Part shown: positions 1-7,868 of the stretch, piece by piece
Layout: the number at the start of each line of letters is the position of its first letter
Position numbering within the stretch: position 1 is the stretch's first letter
Assembly (NCBI RefSeq): GCF_000622145.1
Contig: NZ_JHWH01000014.1
Coordinates: forward strand, 1-64,000
DNA: 64,000 nt
From: Paracoccus yeei ATCC BAA-599
GTDB taxonomy: Bacteria > Pseudomonadota > Alphaproteobacteria > Rhodobacterales > Rhodobacteraceae
Direction of reading: 5' to 3'
The notes under the pieces: model-generated
The model's input: the letters and a program-made list of their open reading frames with translations, nothing else
What the model was told of the DNA's origin: nothing
Databases searched by the model: none
Program-made: the position numbers and the translations under genes

Positions 1-222
1 TCCGACTGCATCGGCGCGCGGGCGCTGCTGTCCTCGATCCCCTCGGCCGGGGCGTTGCTTGCAGACCGGGGCCATGACGCCGACTGGTTCCGCAACGCGC
101 TGATCGAGAGGGGCATTTCGCCGTGCATCCCCTCCCGCACCGGCCGCAAGGCCCCGATCCCGCACGACGCCAGCATCTATCGCCTGCGTCACCGGATCGA
201 GAACATGTTCGCACACCTCAAT
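1..222 (+). pseudogene. IS5-family transposase, C-terminal remnant
   Basis: The frame is open from base 1 and reads LLADRGHDADWF, CIPSRTGRK and HRIENMFAHL. This is the C-terminal block of IS5-type DDE transposases, which includes the last catalytic Glu in the IENMF motif. Similarity stops near base 222, where the sequence becomes the 3' end of the thiX gene on the other strand. The open frame continues to 411, but only antisense to thiX. The missing tail after the IENMF block and the lack of an inverted repeat suggest a decayed or truncated element. The N-terminal part lies outside the window. Confidence 0.75.
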
Positions 223-232
223 CAGCAACCTG

Positions 233-964
233 TTAGACCCCATAGCGCCGCCACAGGCGGGCCAACGCCAGCGCCACCGCGCGCGCAAAGATCACGGTCA
301 TCAGCGACAGGACCAGCAGGGCGGCAAAGACGAGATCGGTCTTCATCCGGCCGTTCGCGTGGATCATCAGTGCGCCCAGGCCGCGCGCGCCCCCGACCCA
401 TTCGCCGATGACCGCGCCGATCGGGGCATAGACCGCCGCCAGCCGCAGCCCGGTCGCCAGCGCAGGCAGTGCGGCGGGGATGCGCAGGTGGCGCATGATG
501 CGGACGCGGCTGGCGCCCATCACCTGCGCCAAGTCCAGCGCCGCCTGCGGTGTCCGCGACAGGCCGTCCAGAAAGGCCGAGGCGACCGGAAAGAACACGA
601 TCAGCACCGTCATCGCCACCTTGGGCGCCATGCCGAAGCCCAGCCACAGGGTCAGGATGGGCGCCAGGGCAAAGACCGGGATGGTCTGGCTGAAGGTCAG
701 GATCGGCCGCAGCACCCCCGTCAGCCTGTCGGAAAACCCCATCGCCACCGCCAGCGCCGCCCCCAGCGCCGAGCCGAGCAGAAAGCCCAGCATCACCTCG
801 GCCAGGGTAAAGCCCGCCTGGGTCGCGATCTCGGCCCGATTCAGCCACAGGGCCTGCGCCACCGCGCCGGGCGAGGGCAGCAGAAAGGGCGGCATCCCCG
901 CCAGCCAGATCGTGCCCTGCCACAGCAAAAGCACGGTGGCGATCAGGGCAAGCACGGTCCTCAT
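233..964 (-). CDS. thiX: ThiX-like ABC transporter permease (pyrimidine importer)
   Basis: This 243-residue inner-membrane permease has about six hydrophobic segments and a BPD_transp_1 EAA loop near residues 145-167. With ThiZ and ThiY it would form an ABC importer for hydroxymethylpyrimidine or formylaminopyrimidine. It is the last gene of the thi operon: its start overlaps the end of thiZ by 4 bases (961-964). Downstream lies only the IS5 remnant, with no obvious terminator. The family is clear; the pyrimidine substrate is inferred from the operon, because the same fold serves taurine and nitrate importers. Confidence 0.85.
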   Translation of the reverse strand: MRTVLALIATVLLLWQGTIWLAGMPPFLLPSPGAVAQALWLNRAEIATQAGFTLAEVMLGFLLGSALGAALAVAMGFSDRLTGVLRPILTFSQTIPVFALAPILTLWLGFGMAPKVAMTVLIVFFPVASAFLDGLSRTPQAALDLAQVMGASRVRIMRHLRIPAALPALATGLRLAAVYAPIGAVIGEWVGGARGLGALMIHANGRMKTDLVFAALLVLSLMTVIFARAVALALARLWRRYGV

Positions 965-1746
965 GCCATCATCCCCCGCATCAGGTCGGCCTGCAGCGCC
1001 AGCACCTCGGGCGCGTCATAGGGCCGGGCGGCGCCGGGTGGGCGCGACCCGGGGACCGGCCATTCCGTCAGCCCGGTTTCGCCAAGCAGCAGAATGCGGT
1101 CGCCCAGGCGCGCGGCCTCGGCCGGGTCGTGGGTGACGAGCAACACGGTGCGGTCGCGCAGCAAGCGCGCCGCCAGGTCCTGCATCTGTGCCCGCGTGCG
1201 CGCGTCGAGCGCCGAGAAGGGTTCGTCCAGCAGGACCAGCGGCCGGTCCTCGAACAGGGTGCGGGCCAGGGCCACGCGCTGGCGCTGGCCGCCCGACAGA
1301 TGGGCCGGCAGGTGATGGGCGCGGTCGGCCAGCCCCACAGCCTCGATCAGATGCGCGGCGCGAGTGGTTGGGTCGCTGGGGGGCTCTGCCCCCCGCGAGG
1401 CCGACCCCTCGATGGGATCGGCCTCGCGCCCCCCGGGATATTTCGGCACGAAAGAAGCCTGGAGCGTGCCACGCAGCCGTGCGCCCAGGGTGACGTTGCC
1501 GGACACGTCCAGCCAGGGGATCAGCCCAGGGTCCTGCGCCATCAGCGCCACGGGCTGATCGCGCGTCACCTCGCCCTGGAACCGCGCCCCGGTGTCCAGC
1601 CCGGCCAGCAGCCGCAGGATCGTGGACTTGCCGACGCCCGAGGGCCCAAGCAGGCAGGTCCAGTCCCCGGCCCCAAGATCCAGGTCGAGCGGCGCGAACA
1701 GCGGCTGGTCGCCGACCCAGGCCTGGCCGCGCACCCGCGCCGTCAT
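961..1746 (-). CDS. thiZ: ThiZ-like ABC transporter ATPase with internal repeat-encoded insert
   Basis: This 261-residue ATPase would power the ThiXYZ pyrimidine importer. Walker A is GPSGVGKST (residues 34-42), the signature LSGGQRQR (150-157), Walker B VLLDEP (171-176) and the switch His lies in LVTHD. The start at 1746 gives an ATGA overlap with tenA; a longer upstream frame is tenA antiframe and was discarded. Residues about 96-124 (SFVPKYPGGREADPIEG and on) are foreign to the family. They are encoded by a hairpin-rich intergenic-type repeat at 1378-1460 that keeps the frame. The insert falls between the Q-loop region and the signature motif, so function is plausible but unproven. Confidence 0.85.
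   Translation of the reverse strand: MTARVRGQAWVGDQPLFAPLDLDLGAGDWTCLLGPSGVGKSTILRLLAGLDTGARFQGEVTRDQPVALMAQDPGLIPWLDVSGNVTLGARLRGTLQASFVPKYPGGREADPIEGSASRGAEPPSDPTTRAAHLIEAVGLADRAHHLPAHLSGGQRQRVALARTLFEDRPLVLLDEPFSALDARTRAQMQDLAARLLRDRTVLLVTHDPAEAARLGDRILLLGETGLTEWPVPGSRPPGAARPYDAPEVLALQADLMRGMMA
1378..1460. repeat. Palindromic intergenic-type repeat inside thiZ
   Basis: Bases 1378-1394 form a GGGGGG/CCCCCC hairpin. Bases 1395-1404 and 1418-1427 form a perfect 10-bp stem (GCGAGGCCGA with TCGGCCTCGC). They are followed by CCCGGGATATTTCGGCACGAAAG. The same layout, a G/C stem followed by GG(G/A)TATTT, recurs between genes at about 15195, 29013, 29100, 40593 and 42311. Here it lies in a coding sequence and adds about 28 residues to ThiZ. 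Confidence 0.75.
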
Positions 1747-2411
1747 GCCGTCCCCAGATCCCAGAACCCGACCTCGAGCCGGGTGGCCGTAGCGAAATGG
1801 TGGACCAGCGCCGCCCAGCGGGGGCTGGATTGCGGCGCGTCGCCCAGCCGTTTGCGGACAGCGTCGTCCAGCAGGGCGCCCGCGGCGCGGCAGGTCTGCT
1901 GGTAGTCGTCGCCCGCGTAAGTGTCGATCCAGTCGCGATAGGGGGTATCGGGCGCCCCTTCGCGGCCCAGCCGGGCGCCGATTTCGCCATAGCCCAGCAC
2001 GCAGGGCATCAGCGCCGCCAGCAGGTCCAGGAAATCGCCGGAATAGCCCGCCTCGAGCACGTAGCGGGTATAGGCCATGTTGCCCACGGCCTCGGGCGTG
2101 GCCAGCATCGCGGCCGTGTCGATCCCGGCCGCGGCGCAGGTCTGGACATGCAGCGCCATTTCCTGGTCCAGAAGCGCGTGGACGGTGGCTGAGCAGGCCC
2201 GCATTTCCTGCAGATCGCCAGCCTTGACCACCGCCAGCGCCCAGGCGCGCGAGAACTGGATCAGGAACAGGTAATCCTGCACCAGATAGGTCAGGAAGGC
2301 CGCGCGCGGCAGGCTGCCGTCGCCCAGGGCCTGGACGAAGGCATGGTGCGTATAGGCGTCCCAGTCGGGGGCCGCCGCGCGCCACAGCGCGAATGTGCGG
2401 CCATAGCTCAT
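1743..2411 (-). CDS. tenA: Thiaminase II / aminopyrimidine aminohydrolase TenA
   Basis: This 222-residue TenA converts aminopyrimidine breakdown products of thiamine to hydroxymethylpyrimidine for salvage. The family core is clear: the catalytic Cys is C137 in the MPCVLGYGEIG block, and a C-terminal acidic residue sits in TRLEVGFW. The start at 2411 (MSYGRTFALW) overlaps the thiY stop by 4 bases; the longer frame upstream is antisense to thiY. Its place between thiY and thiZ supports a base-salvage role with the importer. Confidence 0.93.
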   Translation of the reverse strand: MSYGRTFALWRAAAPDWDAYTHHAFVQALGDGSLPRAAFLTYLVQDYLFLIQFSRAWALAVVKAGDLQEMRACSATVHALLDQEMALHVQTCAAAGIDTAAMLATPEAVGNMAYTRYVLEAGYSGDFLDLLAALMPCVLGYGEIGARLGREGAPDTPYRDWIDTYAGDDYQQTCRAAGALLDDAVRKRLGDAPQSSPRWAALVHHFATATRLEVGFWDLGTA

Positions 2412-3343
2412 TCCACACCCACGTCCAGCGCCAGTTCGGACACCGGCAGCACGCTGTCGACCAGCCCGGCGTCGTGCAGGAACCGTTCGAAGCGGGCGTA
2501 GCGGCCGTGGTCCAGCGCCGCCGGGCTTTGCGAAAAGCGCGGCACGGTGTCCTTCCACGCCTGGGCGTTCAGCTCGTCCCGAAGGTCGGGGGCGGTGCCC
2601 GAAAACAGCGTCCATGCCTCGTCGGGATGGTTCACCATGTATTGCGCGCCGCGTTCGACGGCATGCAGCAGGCGGCGGGTGCGGTCGGGGTCCATGCGCT
2701 GGGGATTGGCGACAAAGATCAGCTCGTCATAGGTCGGGACCCCCTGTTCCTCGATGAAGAAACAGCGTCCCTCGGCGCCTTCCAGCCGCATCTGGGTCAG
2801 CTCGAAATTGCGATAGGCGCCGATGGTCGCGTCCACCTGGCCGGCGATCAGGGCGGGCGACAGCGACCAGTTGACGTTGACCATCTCGACATCGTCCAGC
2901 GTCAGGTCCGCCGTCTTGAGGATGGCGCCGACCAGCGCCTCCTCGACGCCGGAGACCGAATAGCCGATCTTCTTGCCCCTGAGATCGGCGATGGTCTGCG
3001 GCCCGTCGGCCCTGACCATCAGGCAGTTCAGCGGCGTGGCGATCAGGGTGCCTACGCGCTTCAGCGGCAATCCTTCGTGCACCTGCAGGTGCAACTGCGG
3101 CTGATAGGTGATGGCATAGTCGGCGCGGCCCGCGGCGACCAGCTTCGGCGGGTCGGCGGGGTCGGCCGGGGCGACGACCTCGACCTCGAGCCCTTCGTCG
3201 GCGAAGAAACCCTTCTCCTGCGCCACGATGATCGGGGCATGGTCGGGGTTCACGAACCAGTCCAGGATCAGCGTGACCTTGTCGGCGGCCAGCGCGGGCT
3301 GGGCCAGCAGGGCCAGCGCGGCAGCCAGCGTGAAATGTCTCAT
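2408..3343 (-). CDS. thiY: ThiY-like periplasmic pyrimidine-binding protein
   Basis: This 311-residue NMT1/THI5-like solute-binding protein has a cleavable signal peptide (about residues 1-19, ending AQPALA). The mature part opens VTLILDWFVNPDHAP, typical of ThiY, and later has a GYSVSGVEE segment. In this family the protein binds formylaminopyrimidine or HMP in the periplasm and delivers it to ThiX/ThiZ. It overlaps both thiF and tenA by 4 bases, so translation is probably coupled. The exact ligand is inferred from the operon. Confidence 0.9.
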   Translation of the reverse strand: MRHFTLAAALALLAQPALAADKVTLILDWFVNPDHAPIIVAQEKGFFADEGLEVEVVAPADPADPPKLVAAGRADYAITYQPQLHLQVHEGLPLKRVGTLIATPLNCLMVRADGPQTIADLRGKKIGYSVSGVEEALVGAILKTADLTLDDVEMVNVNWSLSPALIAGQVDATIGAYRNFELTQMRLEGAEGRCFFIEEQGVPTYDELIFVANPQRMDPDRTRRLLHAVERGAQYMVNHPDEAWTLFSGTAPDLRDELNAQAWKDTVPRFSQSPAALDHGRYARFERFLHDAGLVDSVLPVSELALDVGVE

Positions 3344-4314
3344 GAGGGGTCTCCCAAAGCCAGAAGGGTGATTTCGCCGTCCCAGCGGCGGGACAGGGCA
3401 TCGGCGGCGCGCCAGGACCGCAAGCCGGAGCGGCAGGCCAGCACGAGGCGCTGGCCCGGGGCGGGCAGGGGACCGGCCGGGCCATAGCCCGGATCGCGCA
3501 GGGCGTCGAGCGTGGCCTTCTGCGGCGCCTCGTCCTTTGGGCGCAGGTCGACGACAAGATCGTCCGCGCGGATGTCGCTTGCGGCGATGAAGCGCGGGCC
3601 CGCCGCCTCGGGCGCGCCGTCGAACCGGAACTGGGTCAGGCGGCCCGCATCAAGGCGCGTCAGCTGGCCCAGGGGCGAGGGTTGCAGCCCCAGGATCACC
3701 GACAGCGCCATCTGCGCCTGAAGGCAGCCGAGCATGCCCACGACCGGGCCCAGGACGCCCGCGCTGGCGCAGGTCTGCGCGCTGTCGGGCGGATCGGGAA
3801 ACAGCGCGCGCAGGCTTGGCGCGCGGCCGTGGCGGTCGTTGCCGCAAAACCCGCCGGCATAGCCCGAAAGCCCCAGCGCCGAGGCCGAGATCAGCGGCCT
3901 GCCCAGGTCGAGGCAGCAGTCCGACAGCGTATAGCTGACGGCATAGCTGTCGGCGCAGTCCAGCACCAGGTCGGCCGCCTCGATCAGGGCGGGTGCATTG
4001 GCCGGGGTCAGCCAGTCCAGTACCGCCTGGACGCGCACCGCCGGATTGCGCCGGGTCAGCGCGATGCGCACGGCGATCGCCTTGGGCAGGCCGATCTGGG
4101 TTTCCAGATACAGCGGCTGGCGGTGCAGGTTGGTTTCCGCCACGGTGTCGGGATCGACCACGGTGATGTGGCCCACCCCCGCGCCGGCCAGATATTGCAG
4201 TGCCGGCACGCCCAGCCCGCCGGCGCCCACGACCAGCACATGCGCGGCCTCGATCCGGGCCTGGCCTTCGGCGCCGACCTCGGGCAGCACCATCTGGCGG
4301 GCATAGCGGTTCAT
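3340..4314 (-). CDS. thiF: ThiF adenylyltransferase fused to a rhodanese-like domain
   Basis: This 324-residue protein adenylates the ThiS C-terminus for sulfur loading. The E1-like domain covers residues 1-235, with GAGGLG at 30-35, the Asp/Arg ATP region and Cys182 in the QTCASAGVLG block. Residues about 245-324 form a short rhodanese-like domain with CRSGLRS (C294 the likely persulfide carrier). The usual CxxC zinc pairs of MoeB/ThiF proteins are absent: SLRALF stands where CYRCLF is expected, and the C-terminal pair is also missing. The start at 4314 overlaps thiE by 4 bases; upstream codons in the longer frame are antisense to thiE. Confidence 0.9.
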   Translation of the reverse strand: MNRYARQMVLPEVGAEGQARIEAAHVLVVGAGGLGVPALQYLAGAGVGHITVVDPDTVAETNLHRQPLYLETQIGLPKAIAVRIALTRRNPAVRVQAVLDWLTPANAPALIEAADLVLDCADSYAVSYTLSDCCLDLGRPLISASALGLSGYAGGFCGNDRHGRAPSLRALFPDPPDSAQTCASAGVLGPVVGMLGCLQAQMALSVILGLQPSPLGQLTRLDAGRLTQFRFDGAPEAAGPRFIAASDIRADDLVVDLRPKDEAPQKATLDALRDPGYGPAGPLPAPGQRLVLACRSGLRSWRAADALSRRWDGEITLLALGDPS

Positions 4315-4907
4315 GCCGTGACCTCCAGCCAGGCGCGGATGCGGCCCTCGGGATCGGGGTTGAGCGTGATGTCGGTCACGGCCGAGGCGACGTCCGCGCC
4401 GGCGGCGAAGGCCGCGCGCGCGCGCTCGGGCGTCAGCCCGCCGATGGCGACCAGGGGGATCGCGCCGACCAGGCGGCGCCATTCGCCGACGCGCTCCAGA
4501 CCTTGCTGTTCCCATTTCATCTTCTTCAGGATCGTCGGCCAGACCGGACCCAGCGCCACATAGTCCGGCGCCAGCGCCAGGGCGCGGTCCAGTTCCGCGT
4601 GGTCGTGGGTCGAGATGCCCAGCCGCATCCCGGCGCGGCGGATGGCGGCAAGGTCGGCCGTGTCCAGATCTTCCTGTCCCAGGTGGATGAAGTCGCAGCC
4701 TAGGTCGAGGGCCGCCTGCCAGTGGTCGTTGACGACCAGCGTGGCGCCATGCTCGCGGCACAGTTCCTGCGCCAGTGCCAGTTCCCCCAGCAACTGCGGG
4801 GCGGGCTGGTCCTTGATGCGGATCTGCACCAGCTTCACGCCCAGGGGCAGGGCGCGGCGCAGCCAGTCGGCGCTGTCGAAGATCGGATAGAAGCGCGGCA
4901 GCGTCAT
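4311..4907 (-). CDS. thiE: Thiamine-phosphate synthase ThiE
   Basis: This 198-residue TIM-barrel enzyme couples HMP diphosphate with the thiazole phosphate carboxylate to give thiamine phosphate. Family blocks are visible: VQIRIKDQ near the N-terminus, [24 protein letters not shown] in the middle, and [19 protein letters not shown] for the phosphate-binding end. It overlaps thiG and thiF by 4 bases each. Length is normal for the family. Confidence 0.95.
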   Translation of the reverse strand: MTLPRFYPIFDSADWLRRALPLGVKLVQIRIKDQPAPQLLGELALAQELCREHGATLVVNDHWQAALDLGCDFIHLGQEDLDTADLAAIRRAGMRLGISTHDHAELDRALALAPDYVALGPVWPTILKKMKWEQQGLERVGEWRRLVGAIPLVAIGGLTPERARAAFAAGADVASAVTDITLNPDPEGRIRAWLEVTA

Positions 4908-5668
4908 GCCAGCACCGCCATGCCAAGAACCGGGGTCGAGGGCGCGGCCATGTCGCGCGCCTCGATCGGGGTTGCGTCATGGGCCAGCTTCCCGGCCTCG
5001 ATCGCCAAGGCCATGGCGCGGGCCATGGCGACCGGGTCGCCCGCCTTGGCGACGGCGGTGTTCAGCAGGACCGCGTCATAGCCCAGCTCCATCGCCTGAG
5101 CGGCGTGGCTGGGCAGGCCGATGCCCGCGTCCACCACCAGGGGCACCCTGGGGAAATGCGCCCGCAGGCTGCGCAGCCCGTAGGCGTTGTTCAGCCCGCG
5201 CCCCGAGCCGATGGGGGCGCCCCAGGGCATCAGCACCTCGCAGCCCGCGTCCAGCAGCCGGCCGCAGACCGACAGGTCCTCGGTGCAATAGGGAAAGACC
5301 TGGAAGCCGTCCCGGGACAGGATGCCCGCCGCCTCGACCAGGGCGATCACGTCGGGGCACAGCGTGTCGTCGTCGCGGATGATTTCCAGCTTGATCCAGA
5401 GCGTGCCGAACAGTTCGCGCGCCATCTGCGCCGTCGTCACCGCCTCGCGCACGGAATGGCAGCCGGCGGTGTTGGGCAGGACCGGCACGCCCAGGCCGCC
5501 GATCAGGCGGTGAAAGTCCTGGCCCGCCCCGCCTTCGCGGCGCAGGCTGACCGTGGCGATGCCCGCGCCGGACGCGCGGAACGCCTGCTCCAGGATGGCG
5601 GGCGAGGGGTATTGCGCCGTCCCAAGCATCAGCGGGCTGTCGACGCGGGTTCCATAGAATTCGGGCAT
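4904..5668 (-). CDS. thiG: Thiazole synthase ThiG
   Basis: This 254-residue TIM-barrel enzyme makes the thiazole ring from deoxyxylulose 5-phosphate, dehydroglycine and ThiS thiocarboxylate. The Schiff-base Lys is K93 in IKLEII. LPNTAGC and the [12 protein letters not shown] phosphate-binding loop are also conserved. It begins 1 base after the thiS stop region and ends in a 4-base overlap with thiE. Glycine oxidase ThiO upstream supplies the dehydroglycine, the aerobic version of the route. Confidence 0.96.
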   Translation of the reverse strand: MPEFYGTRVDSPLMLGTAQYPSPAILEQAFRASGAGIATVSLRREGGAGQDFHRLIGGLGVPVLPNTAGCHSVREAVTTAQMARELFGTLWIKLEIIRDDDTLCPDVIALVEAAGILSRDGFQVFPYCTEDLSVCGRLLDAGCEVLMPWGAPIGSGRGLNNAYGLRSLRAHFPRVPLVVDAGIGLPSHAAQAMELGYDAVLLNTAVAKAGDPVAMARAMALAIEAGKLAHDATPIEARDMAAPSTPVLGMAVLA

Positions 5669-5669
5669 G

Positions 5670-5867
5670 TCAGCCCCCCTGCATGGGCGCCACGACCTCC
5701 AGCGCGTCGCCCGCCTTCAGGGCGGTCGCGGCACGGCTGGCGGCGGGCAGGAAGTTTCCGTTGAGCGCGGTCGCGACCTTGGCCGCGCCCAGTCCGATCT
5801 CGACCAGCGCGTCCTGCACGGTCGGGCCGGACAGGTCGCGCGTCTCTCCGTTAAGGGTGATCTTCAT
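5670..5867 (-). CDS. thiS: Sulfur carrier protein ThiS
   Basis: This 65-residue ubiquitin-like carrier ends in the diagnostic Gly-Gly (APMQGG), the site that ThiF adenylates and that carries the thiocarboxylate used by ThiG. The start at 5867 (MKITLNGE) lies inside the 3' end of thiO, so the two genes overlap by 17 bases. Extending the frame further upstream gives only thiO antiframe sequence. Length is usual for ThiS. Confidence 0.93.
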   Translation of the reverse strand: MKITLNGETRDLSGPTVQDALVEIGLGAAKVATALNGNFLPAASRAATALKAGDALEVVAPMQGG

Positions 5868-6828
5868 CCATGAACTCCGGTGTCTGGCCATCAAGCAGAT
5901 AGTCGGCGGCCATGCGCGCCACGGCGGGGGCCAGCAGATAGCCGTGGCGGTAAAGGCCGTTTGCGAACAGCGTGTTCCCCCGCCGGCGCAGGCGGGGCAG
6001 GTTGTCGGGAAAGGCCGGGCGGGCATCGGCGCCCAGCTCCAGGATCTCGGCCTCGGCAAAGCCCGGGTGCAGGGCATAGGCGGCGCTGAGCATCTCGACC
6101 GCGGACCGGGCGGTGACGCGATGCTTGCCGCCGGACTCCAGCATGGTGGCGCCGATCATGTAGACGCCATCGCCGCGCGGCACGACATACAGCGGAATGC
6201 GCGGATGCAGCAGACGGACGGTGCGGGTCAGGGCCACCTCGGGGCAGCGGATCACCAGCATCTCGCCTCGGACGCCGCGCAGGTCCGAAAGCGTGTCGCG
6301 GGCGGCCAGGCCACGGGCATCGACGGTCAGGCCGGACGGCTCGCCCTCGGTCTCGATCGTCAGGCCACGGCCGGCCAGCCCGTCGCGCAGCGCCAGCAGC
6401 GCGGCGCGGGGGTTCAGATGCGCCTCGGCTTCGAAGAACAGCCCGCGCGGGAAACGGCCCTGCAATTCGGGCTCCAGGGCGGCGATGGCCTCGGCGTCCA
6501 GGGGGCGATGCGCCTGCGTCATCCGGGCAAAGCGGTCAAGGTCGGCACGGTCGCGCGACGGGGCAAGGACCAGCGTGCCGCGCCGCGTCACCTCGGCGCC
6601 GTGGCTTTCCCACCAGTCGGCGGCACCCGCGCCCAGGCGCACGACCACCGGCTCGGCGCTTTCCGCCTCGCACCAGGGGGCCAGCATGCCGCCGGCGCGC
6701 CAGCTGCACGCGTGCGATCCGGGCTTGCCGGCCGGGTCGATGATGCGGGCGATCACGCCGCGCCCGGCCAGTTCCGTCGCGATGCACAGGCCCATGACCC
6801 CGGCGCCCAGGATGGTGATCTCGGTCAT
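5851..6828 (-). CDS. thiO: Glycine oxidase ThiO
   Basis: This 325-residue DAO-family flavoprotein oxidises glycine to the imine needed for the thiazole ring. The N-terminal dinucleotide fold GAGVMG (8-13) is followed by SWRAGGMLAPW, and the C-terminal FAD-binding segment contains NGLYRHGYLLAP. It overlaps thiD by 4 bases at its start and thiS by 17 bases at its end. ThiO instead of ThiH indicates the oxygen-dependent route. Confidence 0.93.
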   Translation of the reverse strand: MTEITILGAGVMGLCIATELAGRGVIARIIDPAGKPGSHACSWRAGGMLAPWCEAESAEPVVVRLGAGAADWWESHGAEVTRRGTLVLAPSRDRADLDRFARMTQAHRPLDAEAIAALEPELQGRFPRGLFFEAEAHLNPRAALLALRDGLAGRGLTIETEGEPSGLTVDARGLAARDTLSDLRGVRGEMLVIRCPEVALTRTVRLLHPRIPLYVVPRGDGVYMIGATMLESGGKHRVTARSAVEMLSAAYALHPGFAEAEILELGADARPAFPDNLPRLRRRGNTLFANGLYRHGYLLAPAVARMAADYLLDGQTPEFMDEDHP

Positions 6829-7640
6829 GCCTGCCCCCAGATGGCGTGGAAATGATGCACCGGGCCGTGGCCCAGGCCGACCGACAGCGTATCGGCGGCG
6901 GCGATGGCGCCTTGCAGCCAGCCATGGGCCGCGCGCACCGCGTCAGGCATCGTCATGCCCCGGGCCAGCCCCGCCGCGATGGCCGAGGACATCGAACAGC
7001 CCGTGCCATGCGTGTTCCGCGTGGTCTGGCGCGGCGCCGACAGGGTCAGGGGTTCGGGACCCAGCAGCAGGTCGGTGCAGGTCTCGCCCGCGGCATGGCC
7101 GCCCTTCATCAGCACATGGGCGGGCCCCAGGGCCAGCAGCGCGCGGCCCTGGTCGGCCACCGCGTTCGGCGTCGCGGCGGGGGCAAGGCCCAGCAGCCGC
7201 GCCGCCTCGGGCAGGTTCGGCGTCAGCACGGTCGCCAGGGGCAGCAGCCGGTCGCGCAGGCTGGCGACGGCATCGGCGGGCAGCAGCGGGTCGCCGGATT
7301 TCGCGACCATCACCGGATCCAGCACGACGGGCACCGGGTCGTTCGCCAGGAAGGCCGCCAGCCGCTCGGCCACGACGGCAATGGCCTCGGGGCCGCCGAC
7401 CATGCCGATCTTGACCGCGCGGATGTCCAGGTCGCCAAAGACCGCGTCCAGCTGCGCGCCGATCATGGCGGGGCTGACGGCTTCCACCGCCGCGACGGCG
7501 CGGGTGTTCTGCGCCGTGATCGCGGTGATCACCGAGGCGCCATAGACCCGCAGTGCGGAAAACGTCTTGAGATCCGCCTGGATGCCCGCGCCGCCGCCGC
7601 TGTCCGAGCCGGCGATGGTCAGTGCAATCGGATGGGACAT
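6825..7640 (-). CDS. thiD: Hydroxymethylpyrimidine (phosphate) kinase ThiD
   Basis: This 271-residue ribokinase-fold enzyme phosphorylates HMP and HMP phosphate. The signature [17 protein letters not shown] is at the N-terminus, a VMVAKSGD block lies mid-protein and [18 protein letters not shown] holds the catalytic Asp-equivalent/anion hole region. The start MSHPIALT at 7640 is chosen because the family begins here; the open frame extends 11 codons upstream without support. It is the first gene after the TPP riboswitch. Confidence 0.95.
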   Translation of the reverse strand: MSHPIALTIAGSDSGGGAGIQADLKTFSALRVYGASVITAITAQNTRAVAAVEAVSPAMIGAQLDAVFGDLDIRAVKIGMVGGPEAIAVVAERLAAFLANDPVPVVLDPVMVAKSGDPLLPADAVASLRDRLLPLATVLTPNLPEAARLLGLAPAATPNAVADQGRALLALGPAHVLMKGGHAAGETCTDLLLGPEPLTLSAPRQTTRNTHGTGCSMSSAIAAGLARGMTMPDAVRAAHGWLQGAIAAADTLSVGLGHGPVHHFHAIWGQA

Positions 7641-7711
7641 GGCCCCGCCTTTCGTTGCGGGCCTGGGGCGCATGGGGGGATATGGGCGTCATTCGGCCTT
7701 GGCCCCGACGC

Positions 7712-7801
7712 TCTACCCTTCCCTACGCCGGCATGACCCGGATCAGGTTCGATGGGTCGGTGCCCGGCACCTCTCAGCCCCGTTGCGGGGCTCCCCAAGT
7801 G
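7712..7801 (-). promoter_or_regulatory. TPP riboswitch (THI element)
   Basis: Read on the minus strand the region contains the conserved thi-box blocks in order: GGGGAGCC, GGGGCTGAGAGG, CGAACCTGATC, CGGGTCATGCCGGCGTAGGGAA. These are the pyrimidine- and diphosphate-sensing helices of the TPP aptamer. It ends about 70 bases before the thiD start, so it should control the whole thi operon. A tandem direct repeat (GAGGCAAGGGGGGC, twice) lies just upstream at about 7839-7867 and a weak TTGCCT-N17-TAGGGT promoter-like pair is nearby. Confidence 0.95.
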
Positions 7802-7868
7802 TAGAAATTCCGTGACACCCTAGACCGCCGGGGCGATCGAGGCAAGGGGGGGCGAGGCAAGGGGGGCG

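Noticed and set aside
55..411. A 118-residue plus-strand protein
   Set aside because: Residues up to about base 222 are transposase; the rest is antisense to thiX, so this is a chimera and not a gene.
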